Assembly: GCF_015709455.1 (NCBI RefSeq)
Contig: NZ_JADNQW010000005.1
Location: 2,410,501 to 2,474,500, forward strand
DNA from: Methylosinus sp. H3A
Lineage (GTDB): Bacteria > Pseudomonadota > Alphaproteobacteria > Rhizobiales > Beijerinckiaceae
Length of the DNA: 64,000 nucleotides
Direction: 5' to 3'
The notes below the pieces were generated by a model. It was given only the letters and a program-made list of their open reading frames with translations, was not told where the DNA came from and did no database searches. Below are positions 18,549 to 27,126 of the stretch, in pieces; the stretch's first letter is position 1, and each line of letters starts with the position of its first letter. The position numbers were made by a program, and so were the translations under genes.

Positions 18549-18615
18549 AGTCCGAGATCCCCTGCCGCGGGGCTCTGCGCCCCTTTATCGTGACCGACGC
18601 ACGAGCGGGGCGGCG

Positions 18616-18642
18616 AGGAGGTCGCACGAAGAATAAATTTTC
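18616..18642 (-). promoter_or_regulatory. candidate ECF-sigma promoter motif upstream of TonB receptor 1
   Basis: On the minus strand the stretch starts GAAAATTTATTCTT and ends CGACCTCCT after 4 nt. The same layout occurs before the paralogous receptor (42487) and in related form before both fecR genes and mbnP. I infer a promoter read by the local sigma factors. Confidence 0.4.
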
Positions 18643-18661
18643 TCGCGCGACGGAGACAACG

Positions 18662-19585
18662 TCAGCTGTAGATAACGATGAGATAACTCGTCAGCGCGAC
18701 CATGCGCAGGCCGAGCGCGGATTCGATCTCGCGCAGCGCCTCGACGGGATCATTGGCGCCGAACACGCCGGTCACGCGGCGCGTGGCGATCTGCGGATCG
18801 GCGAAGAAGACATGGCCGCGGTGATAGCGGCCGAGCGTCGCGACCACTTCACCGAGCGTGGCGTTCTCGAAGATGAGCGAGCCGTTGCGCCAGGCGGTGG
18901 CGCGGGTGAGATCGGCGTGCGAGGGCGGCAGCGCGGCGGCGCCCGGCGCATAGGCGCTCTGCTCGCCCTCGCCCACGGTGACGGCGCGACCGCCGCTCGC
19001 GACCGAGACCCGATGCTCGCCGACGGTGACGCGCGTCGTCTCCTGCTCGACAGAGACGTCGAAGGCGGTGCCAAGCGCCGTGACCGTTCCGCCCGAGGCC
19101 TCGACGACGAAGGGCCGCGCCGGATCGGGCGCGACCTCGAACCAGGCCTGGCCCGCGAGCAGAGCGACGCGCCGTTCGCCGCCCTCATAGCGCAGCGCTA
19201 TGGCGGATCGCGCGTCCAGCTGGGCGTGCGAGCCGTCCGGCAAGGCGACCGATTTCGTGCCGCCGGGTCCAGCATAGACATCCGCTTGAATGAGCAGGGA
19301 CAGATCGTCGAAAAAGGCGACGCCGAGAAAAAGCGCCGCCGCGGCGCCGAGGGCCGCCGCGAGCGGCCGACGCCGCGAGGCGCGCGCCGTCGCGCGATCG
19401 AAGCGCATCTCGGTCAGTCGGCCGAACATTTCCGAAATATCGCCGAAGGCGGCCCGATGCGCCGGGTCGGCCGCGAGCCATGCGTCGAATGCGCGCTGCT
19501 CGCGTCGCGACAGACGGCCCTCATTGCGGCGCATCAGCCAGTCGATCGCAGCGTCGCGCGCGCTGTTTTGGTCTTTCGGGCTCAT
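18662..19585 (-). CDS. FecR-type anti-sigma/sigma regulator
   Basis: 307 residues. The N-terminal cytoplasmic DUF4880 segment (ARDAAIDWLMRRNEGRLSRR) is the sigma-binding part. One membrane helix follows (about 83-105), then the periplasmic FecR domain (LPDGSHAQLDARSAIALRY, AWFEVAPDPARPF) and a C-terminal STN-like region (ENATLGEVVATLGRYHRGHV, RVTGVFGANDPVEAL). It relays the signal from the receptor's STN domain to the ECF sigma factor. The frame is open upstream to 19738, but the ATG at 19585 matches the start of the paralogous FecR at 41543. An upstream 106-bp repeat separates it from the sigma gene. Confidence 0.88.
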   Translation of the reverse strand: MSPKDQNSARDAAIDWLMRRNEGRLSRREQRAFDAWLAADPAHRAAFGDISEMFGRLTEMRFDRATARASRRRPLAAALGAAAALFLGVAFFDDLSLLIQADVYAGPGGTKSVALPDGSHAQLDARSAIALRYEGGERRVALLAGQAWFEVAPDPARPFVVEASGGTVTALGTAFDVSVEQETTRVTVGEHRVSVASGGRAVTVGEGEQSAYAPGAAALPPSHADLTRATAWRNGSLIFENATLGEVVATLGRYHRGHVFFADPQIATRRVTGVFGANDPVEALREIESALGLRMVALTSYLIVIYS

Positions 19586-19650
19586 CGAGACGACGCCGAT
19601 TCCCTTGTCATGCGAGGCCGTGCCTTCCTTATGGTCGACGCGCGAGCTCG

Positions 19651-19680
19651 CCAAAAAGGAGGCTCGCGCCGGAAAATCTA
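19651..19680 (-). promoter_or_regulatory. candidate ECF-sigma promoter motif upstream of fecR 1
   Basis: On the minus strand: AGATTTTCC, then GCGCGAGCCTCCTTTTTGGC. It is very like the sequence before the second fecR (41435-41457) and before mbnP (45147-45173). Being 65-95 bp before the fecR ATG, it could give fecR its own transcript despite the repeat upstream. Confidence 0.4.
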
Positions 19681-19741
19681 GGCCTTTGTTTTGACGCGTT
19701 TCCAACGCCGAACCGGCATCCTCTTCGGCTGGAAACACACT

Positions 19742-19847
19742 CTAGAGTCATTCCGGTTCAGATTGAACCGGAATGACTCTAGATCTCCTTGTTCTGTCGT
19801 GTTTTCTTCACGCGAACCGGTTCCCACTTCGCTCGAAAACACTCTAG
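19742..19847. repeat. 106-bp CTAGAGT-bounded intergenic repeat, copy 1
   Basis: Identical by direct comparison to 47510-47615. The first 41 bp are a palindrome (CTAGAGTCATTCCGG... with loop near TTCAGATTGAA); then come ATCTCCTTGTTCTGTCGTG and a segment ending CGAAAACACTCTAG. The outer ends, CTAGAGT and ACTCTAG, are inverted. It supplies the TAG stop codon of the sigma factor gene (19844-19846). A partly similar sequence (GCCGAACCGGCATCC...GGAAACACACTCTAG) lies immediately to the left, about 19696-19745. Confidence 0.85.
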
Positions 19848-20344
19848 TCCAGCGCCGCGCGGCAGCGCTGGAAGGCGAGACGCACATGTTTCTGCGCCAT
19901 ATTGCGTGAAACGCCGAGTCGGCGCGCCACCTCGTCCAGCGGCAGCCGCTCGGAGAGATAGAGAATGAAGGCCTCGCGGCAGCGCGGCGGCAGCGCCTCC
20001 ACGGCCTCCCGCAGCAGCCGGGTCTTCTCATCGGCTTCGAGGCGGGCGCCGGGCGCAGCCTCTTCCGAGGCTTTTTCTTCGGGCGGATCGCCGAATTCGA
20101 GGCAACCGGCCTCGATCCGGCGGCGGCGGGCGAAGTCGCGGCTGAGATTGACGGCGATCTGCTGCAGAAAGGCCGGCGGATCGGCGACAGTGTCGAATTC
20201 CGAGCGTCGGAGCGCGCGCACGAACGTCTCTTGCAGCAGGTCGGAGGCGTCCTCCGGGCCTACGCGGCGCCTCAGATAATTGAGCAGATCCCGCTTGTGG
20301 CGCAGGAACAGCTCGCGGAGGAAGTTGGATTTCTCGTCAAGCAT
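19844..20344 (-). CDS. ECF sigma factor (FecI-like)
   Basis: 166 residues. Region 2 reads RRRVGPEDASDLLQETFVRAL with the -10 recognition helix following (DTVADPPAFLQQIAVNL). Region 4 has LPPRCREAFILYLSERLPLDEVARRLGVSRNMAQKHVRLA. This is the usual FecI-type signature. It would direct transcription of the downstream fecR and TonB genes when the receptor is occupied. The stop codon TAG lies within the CTAG end of the 106-bp repeat, so the C-terminus may have been reset by the insertion. The paralogue at 40935 is the same length, ending AALE against AALD here, so little was lost. Confidence 0.92.
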   Translation of the reverse strand: MLDEKSNFLRELFLRHKRDLLNYLRRRVGPEDASDLLQETFVRALRRSEFDTVADPPAFLQQIAVNLSRDFARRRRIEAGCLEFGDPPEEKASEEAAPGARLEADEKTRLLREAVEALPPRCREAFILYLSERLPLDEVARRLGVSRNMAQKHVRLAFQRCRAALD

Positions 20345-20452
20345 GATCGGCTTCCGACGGCCTGTCTCTCCCGCCGGGCGCTGGCGCCCTGGCGGCTCGT
20401 CGTCGAGGCGTGGATGGGCGCGCGCGGCCGCGAGGGGCGCTGCGCGCGGCGA

Positions 20453-20854
20453 TCAGCCGAGCGGCGGCGCGCGCGAGGACCAGGAGACGATGCGCCGAAC
20501 CGGACGCAGCTCCGCATTTCCCACGGGCCGCGGGCCGGAGGCGGCGTCGCTGCGCGCCGGGGGCAGGGCGAGCATGGAGGCCGGAAGCCCCGCGCCGGAC
20601 GATGCGGTGTCACAGCGCAGCGGGCATAGCGCGCAATGGCGGCACCTGTGGTCCAGCGTGTCGTGGGCCGGATGGACTCCGTCGGAGGAGGGCCGGCAGA
20701 TTTCGCCCGATGCGACGGCGGCGGCGCTCGAGCGGTCGCGCGCGCGGCTCTCGCCCGGCAGAAGCGCCAGCGTCTGCAGAACGAACAGCAGCGCGATCAC
20801 GCCCCTCGAAAAGGCGCGCGCGATCTGGCTGGAGCGAGGCCGCAAAATCTCCAT
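20453..20854 (-). CDS. DUF2946-like small exported Cys/His-cluster protein
   Basis: 133 residues. A hydrophobic helix (SRGVIALLFVLQTLALLPG) is followed by a Cys/His cluster (DHRCRHCALCPLRCD) and a C-terminal SWSSRAPPLG. This layout, with the terminal RAPP motif, fits DUF2946. Proteins of this type sit next to TonB receptors and copper genes and are presumed to handle metal in the periplasm; no activity is established. It is the first gene of an operon continuing with sigma (108 bp), fecR and TonB. Two further proteins in this window (35691, 40393) share the Cys cluster and the WSSRAPP end. Confidence 0.65.
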   Translation of the reverse strand: MEILRPRSSQIARAFSRGVIALLFVLQTLALLPGESRARDRSSAAAVASGEICRPSSDGVHPAHDTLDHRCRHCALCPLRCDTASSGAGLPASMLALPPARSDAASGPRPVGNAELRPVRRIVSWSSRAPPLG

Positions 20855-20929
20855 TGTCCGAGGGTCGACAATCGAAGCGGAAGCGTCAAGGGGAAAAAGC
20901 GCCGCTCGCGCCGGCGGAGCCTCGCCCGC

Positions 20930-22534
20930 TCACGACTGTCCCGCGCTCGCGAGGAGCAGCCTCTGTATCGTCTCGAGCAGGCGCTCGACATCCGCCGGCT
21001 TGCCGAGCTGCGCGCTGTTCTGGAGCGGGATGCGGCCCGCCTCCGCGTCCGTGGGGCCGCCGCTCAGCACCAGCGCCGGCAGGTCGCGGTTGAGCAATTC
21101 GCGCAGCCGCCGCACGACGATGGGCCCATGGGCGCCGTTCGGCAGATGATAGTCTATGATGACCATGTCCGGTCGGGCGCGACGGGCGACCACGAGTTCC
21201 GTCGCCGCGTCGCCGTCCGCCGCCGAGAGCACCTCATGGCCCTCGGTCGTCAGCAGCAGCTCGAGCGAGTCGCGCACATCCGGGTCGTCGTCGACGACGA
21301 GGATCACGCCCACGCGGGATGTTCGCGGGCCGAAACCCATGCGAGCGCCGTCGCCGAAGGCGTCGCGGAGCTCGAAGGTGGGGCGGGTCTCGATCGCGCA
21401 GCGGCGCGGCAGCAGAATGCGAAAGCGCGTGCCGTGATCATCGTCCGATTCGTATTCGATCGTTCCGCCATGCGCCAGCACGATCTGCCGGCAGATGAAC
21501 AGACCGAGCCCGAGCCCGCGCATGCGGTCGCCGCTGGTGAAGGGTTCGAACAGCGCGTCGCGGAGCGGGCCGGGCACGCCGCGTCCTTCGTTGCAGACAT
21601 CGATCCTCAGCCAGTCGGCCGAGGCGCCGTCGACATGCAGCACGATCTCCGAGCCCGGCGGACTGTGCTCCACGGCGTTGCCGACGAGATTGGACAAGAG
21701 CTGAAGAATGCGGTCGACATCCCAGGCGCCCTGCATGTCGCCGTAGAAGTCGAGTCGAAGGGCGCCGTCGCGCCCGGCGAATTCATCGGCGATCTGCTCG
21801 ACGATTCGCCGAAAATCCGCAGCGGCGGGCCGGATGGCGAGCCCGCTTCCCACTCGGATGCGCGTCAAATCGAGGATCTGCTCGATCATCCGCGCCATGC
21901 GGCCGCCGCTCTGGCGAATGACCTGCAGCGCCTTGCGCAGATTGTCGTCCTGCGCATGCGTCAGCGAGCGCTCGGCGGAGGTCAGAATGCTCTGCAGCGG
22001 GTTACGAAGATCGTGTCCCAGAATGCCGACGAACATCTCGCGCATATGCTCGATCTGCAGCAGCTGCTGGCGCTGCCGCTCGAGCGTGACGAAGACGTCG
22101 ACCTTGCCGCGCAACACCTGCTGGTCGATCGGCTTGAACAGATAGTCGACGGCGCCGACCTCATAGCCTTTGAACATGCGGGCGACGTCCGGCGAATGCG
22201 CGGTCACGAAGACGATGGGCACATAGCGCGTCTTCTCGACGCCGCGCATCAGCGTCGCCAGCTCGAATCCATCCATTTCCGGCATATGCACGTCGATGAT
22301 GGCGAGCGCGACGCTCCTGTCGAGGAGAATGTCGAGCGCGGCGCGACCCGATTGCGCGGTGACGATCTCGAATTCGTCGCAGCGGAGCATGGCCTCCATC
22401 GCGATCAGATTTTCCGCGAAATCGTCGACGATGAGCACGACAGGAAGCTTGGACGTGCGGCCGGCGTCGAAATTGGCCGTCGACGACCGCCGACGGCCGG
22501 ACGGGTTCGAAGAGTTTTCGATCGCTCTCATCAT
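20930..22534 (-). CDS. receiver-histidine kinase-receiver protein
   Basis: 534 residues. The first receiver (about 30-150) has VVLIVDDFAEN, AIIDVHMPEMDG and VDYLFKPI. The kinase follows with GHDLRNPLQS (phospho-acceptor His), NLVGNAVEHSPPGSE, then GLGLGLFICRQIVLAHGG. The second receiver (about 415-530) has ILVVDDDPDVRD and VIIDYHLPNG. No sensor or membrane segment is present, so the input is the N-terminal receiver, probably phosphorylated by the globin-coupled kinase two genes upstream. It overlaps the CheR stop by 4 bp. Output may pass to another regulator, since there is no DNA-binding domain. Confidence 0.9.
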   Translation of the reverse strand: MMRAIENSSNPSGRRRSSTANFDAGRTSKLPVVLIVDDFAENLIAMEAMLRCDEFEIVTAQSGRAALDILLDRSVALAIIDVHMPEMDGFELATLMRGVEKTRYVPIVFVTAHSPDVARMFKGYEVGAVDYLFKPIDQQVLRGKVDVFVTLERQRQQLLQIEHMREMFVGILGHDLRNPLQSILTSAERSLTHAQDDNLRKALQVIRQSGGRMARMIEQILDLTRIRVGSGLAIRPAAADFRRIVEQIADEFAGRDGALRLDFYGDMQGAWDVDRILQLLSNLVGNAVEHSPPGSEIVLHVDGASADWLRIDVCNEGRGVPGPLRDALFEPFTSGDRMRGLGLGLFICRQIVLAHGGTIEYESDDDHGTRFRILLPRRCAIETRPTFELRDAFGDGARMGFGPRTSRVGVILVVDDDPDVRDSLELLLTTEGHEVLSAADGDAATELVVARRARPDMVIIDYHLPNGAHGPIVVRRLRELLNRDLPALVLSGGPTDAEAGRIPLQNSAQLGKPADVERLLETIQRLLLASAGQS

Positions 22535-23373
22535 TTCACCCGATAGATCTGCTCGTCAGTCGAAAGAATCTCGAGAGAAGACGCATGACGCGAAAAGGTG
22601 AGCGATTCATTCGGCCCGAGGCCGATGAAGCCGCGCGGACAGAGCGACTCGCGAAACAGGCCGATCGCGCGATCCTGCAACGCCCTGTCGAAATAGATGA
22701 GCACATTCCTGCAAGAGATGAGATGTATTTCCGCGAAGGCGGAGTCGGTCGCCAGACTATGGTCGCAGAACAAGATGCGCTGCTTCAGAAAGGGAACGAT
22801 CGTCGCATATGCGCCGCGGGCGATGAAATAGTCGGAGAGCGTCGCGCGCCCGCCGGAGCCGTGATAATTCTCGGCGAATCCGCCCATGCGGAAGAGCTCG
22901 TAGGCGCCGGTCTGCGCGACCGCCATGCTCGTTTTGTCGATGTCGGTCGCATAGATGAGCGAACGTTCGAGCAGCCCCTCCTCATGCAGGAGAATGGCGA
23001 TCGAATAGGCCTCTTCGCCCGTGCCGCAGCCCGCGATCCAGACGCGCAGGGACGGATAGGTCGCGAGATGCGGCGCGATCGTCTCGCGCAACCGGCGGAA
23101 ATAGCCGGGATCGCGGAACAGATCGCTCACCTGGATGGTCAGATGGCGGAGCGCTTCCGCGAAGGCGCCTGTGTCATGGACGATGCGATCGAGCAGATCG
23201 GTGATCGTCGCGCATCGCAGCGCGATCTGCGCCCGCGCGACACTGCGTCGCAGCGAGGAGCGCGCATAGCCGCGAAAGTCGTGCTGGTAGAGCCGGTAGA
23301 TGGCCTCGAGCAAGAGGTCCAGCTCGATCTCGGTTTTTTCGTCGGCGTCGAGAGCGATCATTTCGGCATCCAT
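22531..23373 (-). CDS. CheR-type protein methyltransferase
   Basis: 280 residues. The N-terminal helical domain (LLLEAIYRLYQHDFRGYARS) and the SAM-binding domain with VWIAGCGTGEEAYSIAI, YATDIDKTSM and HLISCRNVLIYFD match CheR. It normally methylates glutamates of chemoreceptors. Here there is no chemoreceptor or CheB; it lies between two hybrid kinases, so its substrate may be one of them. ATG 23373 or 23361 could be the start; the second overlaps the kinase stop as ATGA. Confidence 0.9.
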   Translation of the reverse strand: MDAEMIALDADEKTEIELDLLLEAIYRLYQHDFRGYARSSLRRSVARAQIALRCATITDLLDRIVHDTGAFAEALRHLTIQVSDLFRDPGYFRRLRETIAPHLATYPSLRVWIAGCGTGEEAYSIAILLHEEGLLERSLIYATDIDKTSMAVAQTGAYELFRMGGFAENYHGSGGRATLSDYFIARGAYATIVPFLKQRILFCDHSLATDSAFAEIHLISCRNVLIYFDRALQDRAIGLFRESLCPRGFIGLGPNESLTFSRHASSLEILSTDEQIYRVK

Positions 23374-26300
23374 ATGCGGATCAGCGACAAGAGCTTCTCC
23401 ACGTCGATCGGTTTGGAAATATAATCATTGGCGCCGGCCGCGAGGCATTGCTCCCTGTCGTCGGGCATGGCCTTGGCCGTCAGCGCGATGATCGGCAGCG
23501 CGGCTTTCGCTTCGCGCTCGCGGATCGCGCGCATCGCGGTGAGACCGTCCATCTCCGGCATCATCAGATCCATCAGAACGAGGTCGATCGCCGGATCGTG
23601 ATCGATGCGCTCCAGCGCCTCCCTGCCATTGCGGGCGATCTGCACCGCGACGCCCTCGCGCTCGAGCACGGCGGTCAGTGAGAATATATTGCGCACGTCG
23701 TCCTCGACCAGCAGCAGGCGGCGGCCGTCGAGAACATTGTCGCGGCTGCGCGCGATCTCGAGCATATGCTGCTGCTCGGGCGACAATTTCGATTCCGCCT
23801 GATGCAGGAAGAGCGTCGTCTCCTCGATGAGGCGCTCCGGCGAGCGCGCGCCTTTGACGATGATGGATTTCGACAGACGCCGCAGCTTCTGCTCCTCGTC
23901 GATGCTGAGCGAGCGCGCCGTATAGACGATCACCGGCGGCGCGGCGCGTATTTCGTCGCGGCTCACGCGCTCCAGGAATTCGAAGCCGCTCACGCCCGGC
24001 AGCATGAGGTCCAGAACGACGCAGTCGAAGGGCCGGTCGGCGATCTCGCGCAAGGCCTCCTCGGCGGTCGCGACGGCGACGATCTCCACATCGGCGGCGG
24101 ACAAGAGGTCGATCAGCGCGGCGCGCTGGACGCCCTCGTCCTCCACGATCAGGATCGCCTTCTTGTCGCGCGCGAGCCGCTCCTCGAGCAGGCGGAAGGC
24201 CGAGACGATCTGTTCGCGCTTGGCGGGCTTCAATATATAGCCGACGGCGCCCATCTCCAGCGCCACCTTCTGATAATCATGCACAGACACCACATGGATC
24301 GGCGTGTGGCGGATCGCGGGATCGCGCTTCAACAGCTCGAGCACGGTGAGGCCCGACTGGTCCGGAAGCCCGATGTCGAGCACCACGGCCTCTGGACGGA
24401 ATTGTCGCGCCAGCAGCAGCGCGTCGCCGGCCGCGCCGGAGATGATGCATTTGAAGCCGAGCTCGCGCGCGAGGTCGCGGAGGATTTCCGCAAAGGCGGG
24501 GTCGTCCTCGACGATCAGCGCGACGCGGCGTGAATCGGTGACCGCGTCGCGGTCGTCGGCGATCCGCGCTGGTGGGCGCTCCACGGGTTGGGGCGGCGCC
24601 TCGTCGCGCTTTGCGACCGGCGCCGGCGCCGGCGCGCCATCCGCGCGCAACGGCAGCAGCAGAGTGAAGGCGCTGCCGCGTCCCGGCTCGCTATGCACCG
24701 TGAGCACGCCGCCCAGGAGCTCGGCGAATTCGCGCGAGATGGAGAGTCCGAGGCCCGTGCCGCCGAATTTCCGGTTGATTGCGCCATTGGCCTGACGAAA
24801 GACCTGGAAGATCGCCTCCTGCTGGTCGCCGGCTATGCCGATCCCCGTATCTTCCACGATGAAGGCGACCCGCTGCGAATCCTCCCGGCGAACGGCGAGG
24901 CGCACGCCGCCGCGCTCGGTGAATTTCACCGCATTGGCGAGAAGATTGGACAGTATCTGCTGAAGGCGCTGGCGATCGGTCTCGACCGTGTCGGGCGCGC
25001 CGGGCTCGACGACGACGGAGAATTGCAGCCGCCGCTCCGCCGCCAGCGGCTCGAACCGGCGCTCGAGATCGGCGACGAGCGGGGCGATCGCCGTCGGCTC
25101 CAAATCGATCTCGATCTTGCCGGCCTCGATCTTGGAGAGATCGAGAATATCATTGATGAGCACGAGCAGATCATTGCCCGCCGAATAGATGCTCTGCGCA
25201 TATTTGATCTGCTCGGGCGCGAGATTGCCGTCTCTATTGTCGACGAGCAGCTTCGCCAGAATGAGCGAGCTGTTGAGCGGCGTGCGCAGCTCATGTGACA
25301 TATTGGCGAGAAATTCCGATTTGTAGCGGCTCGTCCGCTCGAGCTCCGTGGCCTTCTGCCGTAGCGCGGCTTCGGTCGCGAGCAAATTCTCCTTCTGCAG
25401 CTCGAGCGCTCGCGTGTGCTCCTCCAGCGTGTCGTTGACCTGCCGCAGCTCCTCCTGCTGCGCTGTGAGTTCTTCCCCTTGCGCGCGCGATTCCTCTAGC
25501 AATTGCTCGATGCGCGCCCGCGCCTCCGCGGAGCCGATCGCCTGTCCGACGCCGCTCGAGACGAAATCGAGAAAATGGAGACGCCTTTCGCAGAAGGGCG
25601 CCAGCGCTCCGAGCTCGATGACGCCGCGCGTCTCGCCTTCGTGCAGCAGCGGAAAGATCACGAGATGGCGCGGCGGCGTCTCGCCGAGGCCCCAATGGAT
25701 GTTGAGCCCATCCTCGGGAATGTCGGTCACCATGACGCGCCGCTTCTCCAGCGCGACCTGTCCCACGAGGCCCTCGCCGAGCCGCCATCGCTCGCGCATG
25801 CCGCCGGCCGCCGCGTAGGTTCCGGCGAGGCGCAGCGTCGCGCCGCCGTCCTCGGCGACATATTGCGCGCCGACTTGCGCGTTCAGCGCGCGGCAGAGCA
25901 GCGAGAGCACGCGATGCGCCAGCTCGCGCATCGTCGGATTGCCGCTCATCGCCTGGCCGAGCGCGGTCTCGTTCTCGGCGAGCCACATCTGGCGCTCGTT
26001 GCGCTCGGCGGCCTCGCGCAGCGCGCGGGTCATCGCCTGCAGCGATTTGCCGAGCTGATCCTTCTCGCTTCGCGGCGCCGGCTGCGCGGAATAATCGCCG
26101 CCGGCGATCGTCTCCATCTCTCCGGCGACGCCGCGCAGGCTGTCGACGAGATCATTGAGCGAAAGCCCCAGAATGTCGCCGGGGCCGGCGAGCTCGATGC
26201 GACGGTCGAGATCGCCCTCCGTCACCGCGCGCATCACGCTGGCGACATGATGCAGGCGCTCGCGATGGTCCTCGAGATTTTGCGCCGTGAGCGCGCCATA

Positions 26301-26774
26301 AGTGTCGACGACGATGGCCGAGTCGAAGGCGATCAGCTTGCGGACGGAAAGCGCGGCGGTGGCGTTCTCGCGCAGCCGCTCGTCAGCCTCTATCGCGCGG
26401 CGCAGCCATGCCGAGACGAATTCCATGGCGAGCAGATAGATCAGCAGGCCGAGCTCGATGCGTGCGTGCGTCCGCCCGATGACGCGGCGGCGCTCGACAT
26501 AGGCGTCGTCGACCTCCGCGGCGAGAAAATCCGTCCAATAGTCCCTCTGCTGCGCCTTCACGCGCAGCAGCATGCGTGGATCGGCGAAGAAATGGGCGAA
26601 ATCGGTGAAGCCGCGCAGCCAGGCGTAGAAATCCTCGATCAGCTCCGGCACGCGGGGCGAGAGCGTTGCGCCGACGAAGCGCACGTCGTCGAAGGTCGAC
26701 TCGTCGAGCCCATGCGTCGCGCGCAGCGAGGCCTGGTCCACCAAGAAAATGGCGCTCGTCTCGCCGGGGGACAT
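23358..26774 (-). CDS. globin-coupled hybrid sensor histidine kinase with GAF and three receivers
   Basis: 1138 residues from the ATG at 26774. Residues 10-165 look like a protoglobin sensor; VIGRTHARIELGL carries the expected proximal heme histidine (residue 103). Next come HAMP-like segments (VTEGDLDRRIEL, IAGGDYSAQPA), a GAF domain (about 300-430; AGGMRERWRLGEGLVGQVAL), a coiled coil, and a kinase with MSHELRTPLN (His about 494), NLLANAVKFTE and GTGLGLSISREFAELLGG. Three receivers follow (LIVEDDPAFAEI, AILIVEDEGVQRAAL, LLLVEDDVRNIFSL). Globin-coupled sensors detect O2, NO or CO through heme. It is the first gene of an operon with CheR and the receiver-kinase-receiver protein. The upstream extension to 26903 is not conserved-looking. 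Confidence 0.85.
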   Translation of the reverse strand: MSPGETSAIFLVDQASLRATHGLDESTFDDVRFVGATLSPRVPELIEDFYAWLRGFTDFAHFFADPRMLLRVKAQQRDYWTDFLAAEVDDAYVERRRVIGRTHARIELGLLIYLLAMEFVSAWLRRAIEADERLRENATAALSVRKLIAFDSAIVVDTYGALTAQNLEDHRERLHHVASVMRAVTEGDLDRRIELAGPGDILGLSLNDLVDSLRGVAGEMETIAGGDYSAQPAPRSEKDQLGKSLQAMTRALREAAERNERQMWLAENETALGQAMSGNPTMRELAHRVLSLLCRALNAQVGAQYVAEDGGATLRLAGTYAAAGGMRERWRLGEGLVGQVALEKRRVMVTDIPEDGLNIHWGLGETPPRHLVIFPLLHEGETRGVIELGALAPFCERRLHFLDFVSSGVGQAIGSAEARARIEQLLEESRAQGEELTAQQEELRQVNDTLEEHTRALELQKENLLATEAALRQKATELERTSRYKSEFLANMSHELRTPLNSSLILAKLLVDNRDGNLAPEQIKYAQSIYSAGNDLLVLINDILDLSKIEAGKIEIDLEPTAIAPLVADLERRFEPLAAERRLQFSVVVEPGAPDTVETDRQRLQQILSNLLANAVKFTERGGVRLAVRREDSQRVAFIVEDTGIGIAGDQQEAIFQVFRQANGAINRKFGGTGLGLSISREFAELLGGVLTVHSEPGRGSAFTLLLPLRADGAPAPAPVAKRDEAPPQPVERPPARIADDRDAVTDSRRVALIVEDDPAFAEILRDLARELGFKCIISGAAGDALLLARQFRPEAVVLDIGLPDQSGLTVLELLKRDPAIRHTPIHVVSVHDYQKVALEMGAVGYILKPAKREQIVSAFRLLEERLARDKKAILIVEDEGVQRAALIDLLSAADVEIVAVATAEEALREIADRPFDCVVLDLMLPGVSGFEFLERVSRDEIRAAPPVIVYTARSLSIDEEQKLRRLSKSIIVKGARSPERLIEETTLFLHQAESKLSPEQQHMLEIARSRDNVLDGRRLLLVEDDVRNIFSLTAVLEREGVAVQIARNGREALERIDHDPAIDLVLMDLMMPEMDGLTAMRAIREREAKAALPIIALTAKAMPDDREQCLAAGANDYISKPIDVEKLLSLIRIWMPK

Positions 26775-27126
26775 TATCGCCCACCGCGTGCGAAAGCGCC
26801 GCCTCGGGCGCGCGAGAGTCTTCCCAGATAGTCGCGCATCATCGGGGTCCGGACGGTGAAAAGGCTTACGCTCGCGAAATGGCCCGAACGGAAGCCGAAA
26901 CAACCGTTCGCATTATCGGTATAGATGGTGGGACAGCGCCGTCAATAGGCCGGTCGGGCGGCGATCGAGTGGGGCGGCGGCTGCGGCGGCCTCCGCGTCA
27001 TGGGTCGAATTCTCTGATAAATCGGGAAAATTGCCCGTTTCTTCTGGTCTGTTTTCCCTCGACAATGCACGCCTCAGAGGCGAAAGTCCGTCGGTGCCGC
27101 GCAACTGCGGCCGATGGACCCATCGC
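26775..27126. other. divergent intergenic region, kinase operon / MoxR operon
   Basis: 352 bp between two divergent starts. It must hold both promoters. I see an A/T-richer stretch (TCTGATAAATCGGG) near 27010 but no convincing -35/-10 pair, operator or RNA. Confidence 0.4.
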
